NCBI GenBank assembly: GCA_041493205.1
Contig: JBGPYM010000142.1
Location: 1 to 7,927, forward strand
Source of the DNA: JBGPYM01 sp041493205
GTDB lineage: Bacteria > Bacteroidota > Ignavibacteria > UBA10030 > UBA6906
Length of the DNA: 7,927 bases
Reading direction: 5' to 3'
Shown piece after piece: positions 7,013-7,927 of the stretch (positions within the stretch are counted from its first letter, which is position 1; each line of letters starts with the position of its first letter). Made by a program: the position numbers and the translations under genes. A model generated the notes under the pieces. That model made no database searches. It was not told the DNA's origin and was given only the letters and a program-made list of their open reading frames with translations.

Positions 7013-7026
7013 ATTGCAGATTGCAG
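7013..7026 (+). repeat. Tandem direct repeat of ATTGCAG (two copies)
   Basis: ATTGCAG occurs twice back to back in the divergent intergenic region, about 45 nt before the beta-barrel gene. It could be an activator half-site pair or a small duplication. I see no convincing -10/-35 pair for the plus-strand gene nearby, so its function is unknown. Confidence 0.4.
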
Positions 7027-7070
7027 TTTTTTGTGCGATTTTGGTGAGACCATTTCTGCAAGGCCTCCTG

Positions 7071-7727
7071 ATGCGCCGCGTTATCTGCCTCCTCTGTGTC
7101 ACCCTGTGCATCGCCATTTCCGTGCGCGCCGGAAATCAGTTTGAAATCTCGGTGCTCGGAGGTCCTTCGTTCCCCATGCGCGGAATGGAAAAGCTCGTCG
7201 GCCCCGGGTACAGGGTCGGGGGAACCATCCAGTACAACCTGAATGAAAACATCGGGCTGGCGATTACGTCCGGGTACATGCGGTGGAAATTCGACAGCGG
7301 GAAAATCAACGGCGCGGCCGCCGCGGCAGGGGTCGCTCAGGGCTTTGACGTCCGCGGACCGTTTCAGTCGATCCCCCTCATGCTGGGAGCGCGGCTGACA
7401 TTCGACGGATCCGTCGTCCGCCCGTACATCGGGATCATGGGCGGCGCATTTTTCCTCCAATGGACGCTCACCGGCACCCACGCCGGCGGGTCGCCCGCCG
7501 CGATTCCCACGCACGGGGTTACCTGGACCGAACCTGCAACAAGCTTCGATGCAGGCCTGCTTGTCGGGCTCGGCGGCGACGCCTGGCTCGACCTGGGGGG
7601 AAGCTACACGGCCTTCTCCAACTCACACGACCGGATCGAATCGCCGCAGCTTGCCGGACAAAAGCTCGTCACCTCCAACACCGCAACTCAGATCGCGGTG
7701 CAGGTTGGGATACGGCTTATCCTCTGA
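7071..7727 (+). CDS. Predicted secreted outer-membrane beta-barrel-like protein, function unknown
   Basis: This is a 218-residue protein. The start at 7071 is chosen over 7014 because it gives a textbook signal peptide: MRR followed by a hydrophobic core (about 4-17) and a likely signal peptidase I cleavage after VRA (about residue 20). It also has AAGG 7 nt upstream. The mature part alternates hydrophobic and polar residues in many Gly/aromatic-rich strands (FEISVLGGPSFP, YRVGGTIQYNL, RPYIGIMGGAFFLQW, FDAGLLVGLGG). It ends in a strand IAVQVGIRLIL, as in small outer-membrane barrels of the porin-like superfamily. No enzyme motif is seen. It is divergent from the hydroxyproline operon and may share its control region, but nothing in the sequence ties it to the pathway. 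Passive uptake or a structural role are both guesses. Confidence 0.75.
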   Translation: MRRVICLLCVTLCIAISVRAGNQFEISVLGGPSFPMRGMEKLVGPGYRVGGTIQYNLNENIGLAITSGYMRWKFDSGKINGAAAAAGVAQGFDVRGPFQSIPLMLGARLTFDGSVVRPYIGIMGGAFFLQWTLTGTHAGGSPAAIPTHGVTWTEPATSFDAGLLVGLGGDAWLDLGGSYTAFSNSHDRIESPQLAGQKLVTSNTATQIAVQVGIRLIL

Positions 7728-7751
7728 AACCGAATCGTCAACCGATGTTTT

Positions 7752-7927
7752 CTAGTCGACGACCTTCTTCCGGTTAAATAAGAGGAAGAGTCCACCGGAA
7801 ACGAATATCACCCCGCCCCACCAGATCCCGGGATGCAGCTCCGCGAGAACTGTTTTCTGCACCGGCGGATTGATGAGATCGTAGAGGCCCGCTCCCGTGA
7901 CAATCGCCCCGGTGATGAGGAGGAAGA
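7752..7927 (-). CDS. C-terminal part of a small membrane protein (cut by window edge), function unknown
   Basis: The last 57 codons of a minus-strand gene enter from the right edge and end in TAG at 7752-7754. The translation shows two hydrophobic helices, roughly FLLITGAIVTGAGLYDLI and IWWGGVIFVSGGLFLLF. They are joined by a short polar loop with NPPVQKT and followed by a basic tail NRKKVVD, which suggests a cytoplasmic C-terminus. The gene converges on the beta-barrel gene, with 24 nt between the stops and no clear hairpin terminator in that gap. The family is not recognised. Open frame, clean membrane topology and plausible stop position support it as real, but the start lies outside the window. 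Confidence 0.6.
   Translation of the reverse strand, partial: FLLITGAIVTGAGLYDLINPPVQKTVLAELHPGIWWGGVIFVSGGLFLLFNRKKVVD

Noticed and set aside
6948..7514. Minus-strand open frame of 188 codons
   Set aside because: It is antisense to the signal-peptide protein, charged and Gly-rich with no fold signature, and would cover the operon promoter.
7728..7751. Terminator between the convergent genes
   Set aside because: The 24-nt gap has a short T run but no stem of useful length.
1..7927. tRNA, rRNA, CRISPR, insertion sequence or phage genes
   Set aside because: No cloverleaf-like segments, spaced repeats, transposase motifs or terminal inverted repeats were seen. Genes are densely packed with uniform base composition.

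Overview
The window carries a hydroxyproline catabolic operon on the minus strand (positions 6936 down to 1, continuing past the left edge). To its right are a divergent gene for a small secreted beta-barrel-like protein and the tail of a small two-helix membrane protein. The DNA is GC-rich and most genes have clear Shine-Dalgarno sequences. A signal-peptide protein with alternating beta-strand character points to a Gram-negative-type envelope. An FCB-group or related environmental bacterium with access to anoxic niches would fit, but the taxon is inferred only from style.

In transcription order the operon holds: a DapA-fold enzyme (likely pyrroline-4-hydroxy-2-carboxylate deaminase), an aldehyde dehydrogenase (likely alpha-ketoglutarate semialdehyde dehydrogenase), a GntR/FCD-type regulator, a proline-racemase-family 4-hydroxyproline 2-epimerase with both catalytic cysteines, a DadA-like FAD amino-acid dehydrogenase/oxidase, a glycyl-radical-enzyme activating enzyme with two ferredoxin-like clusters, and the first 203 residues of a glycyl radical enzyme resembling trans-4-hydroxy-L-proline dehydratase. 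Gaps are 1, 23, 15 and 21 nt, then a 4-nt ATGA overlap, then 5 nt, which indicates one transcription unit.

Together these genes encode the whole oxidative route: trans-4-hydroxy-L-proline to cis-4-hydroxy-D-proline, to pyrroline-4-hydroxy-2-carboxylate, to alpha-ketoglutarate semialdehyde, to alpha-ketoglutarate. They also encode the oxygen-sensitive radical route, in which dehydration gives pyrroline-5-carboxylate. These two routes are normally described as separate aerobic and anaerobic strategies. Finding them in one operon under one regulator is the most interesting feature here.

The short intergenic region (about 6922-7070) holds a strong sigma70-type promoter reading into the operon (TTGACT, 17 nt, TATATT with an extended -10 TG). 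A 43-bp two-tier perfect inverted repeat lies over its spacer, -10 and start site. It is a convincing operator, most simply for the GntR regulator encoded in the operon.
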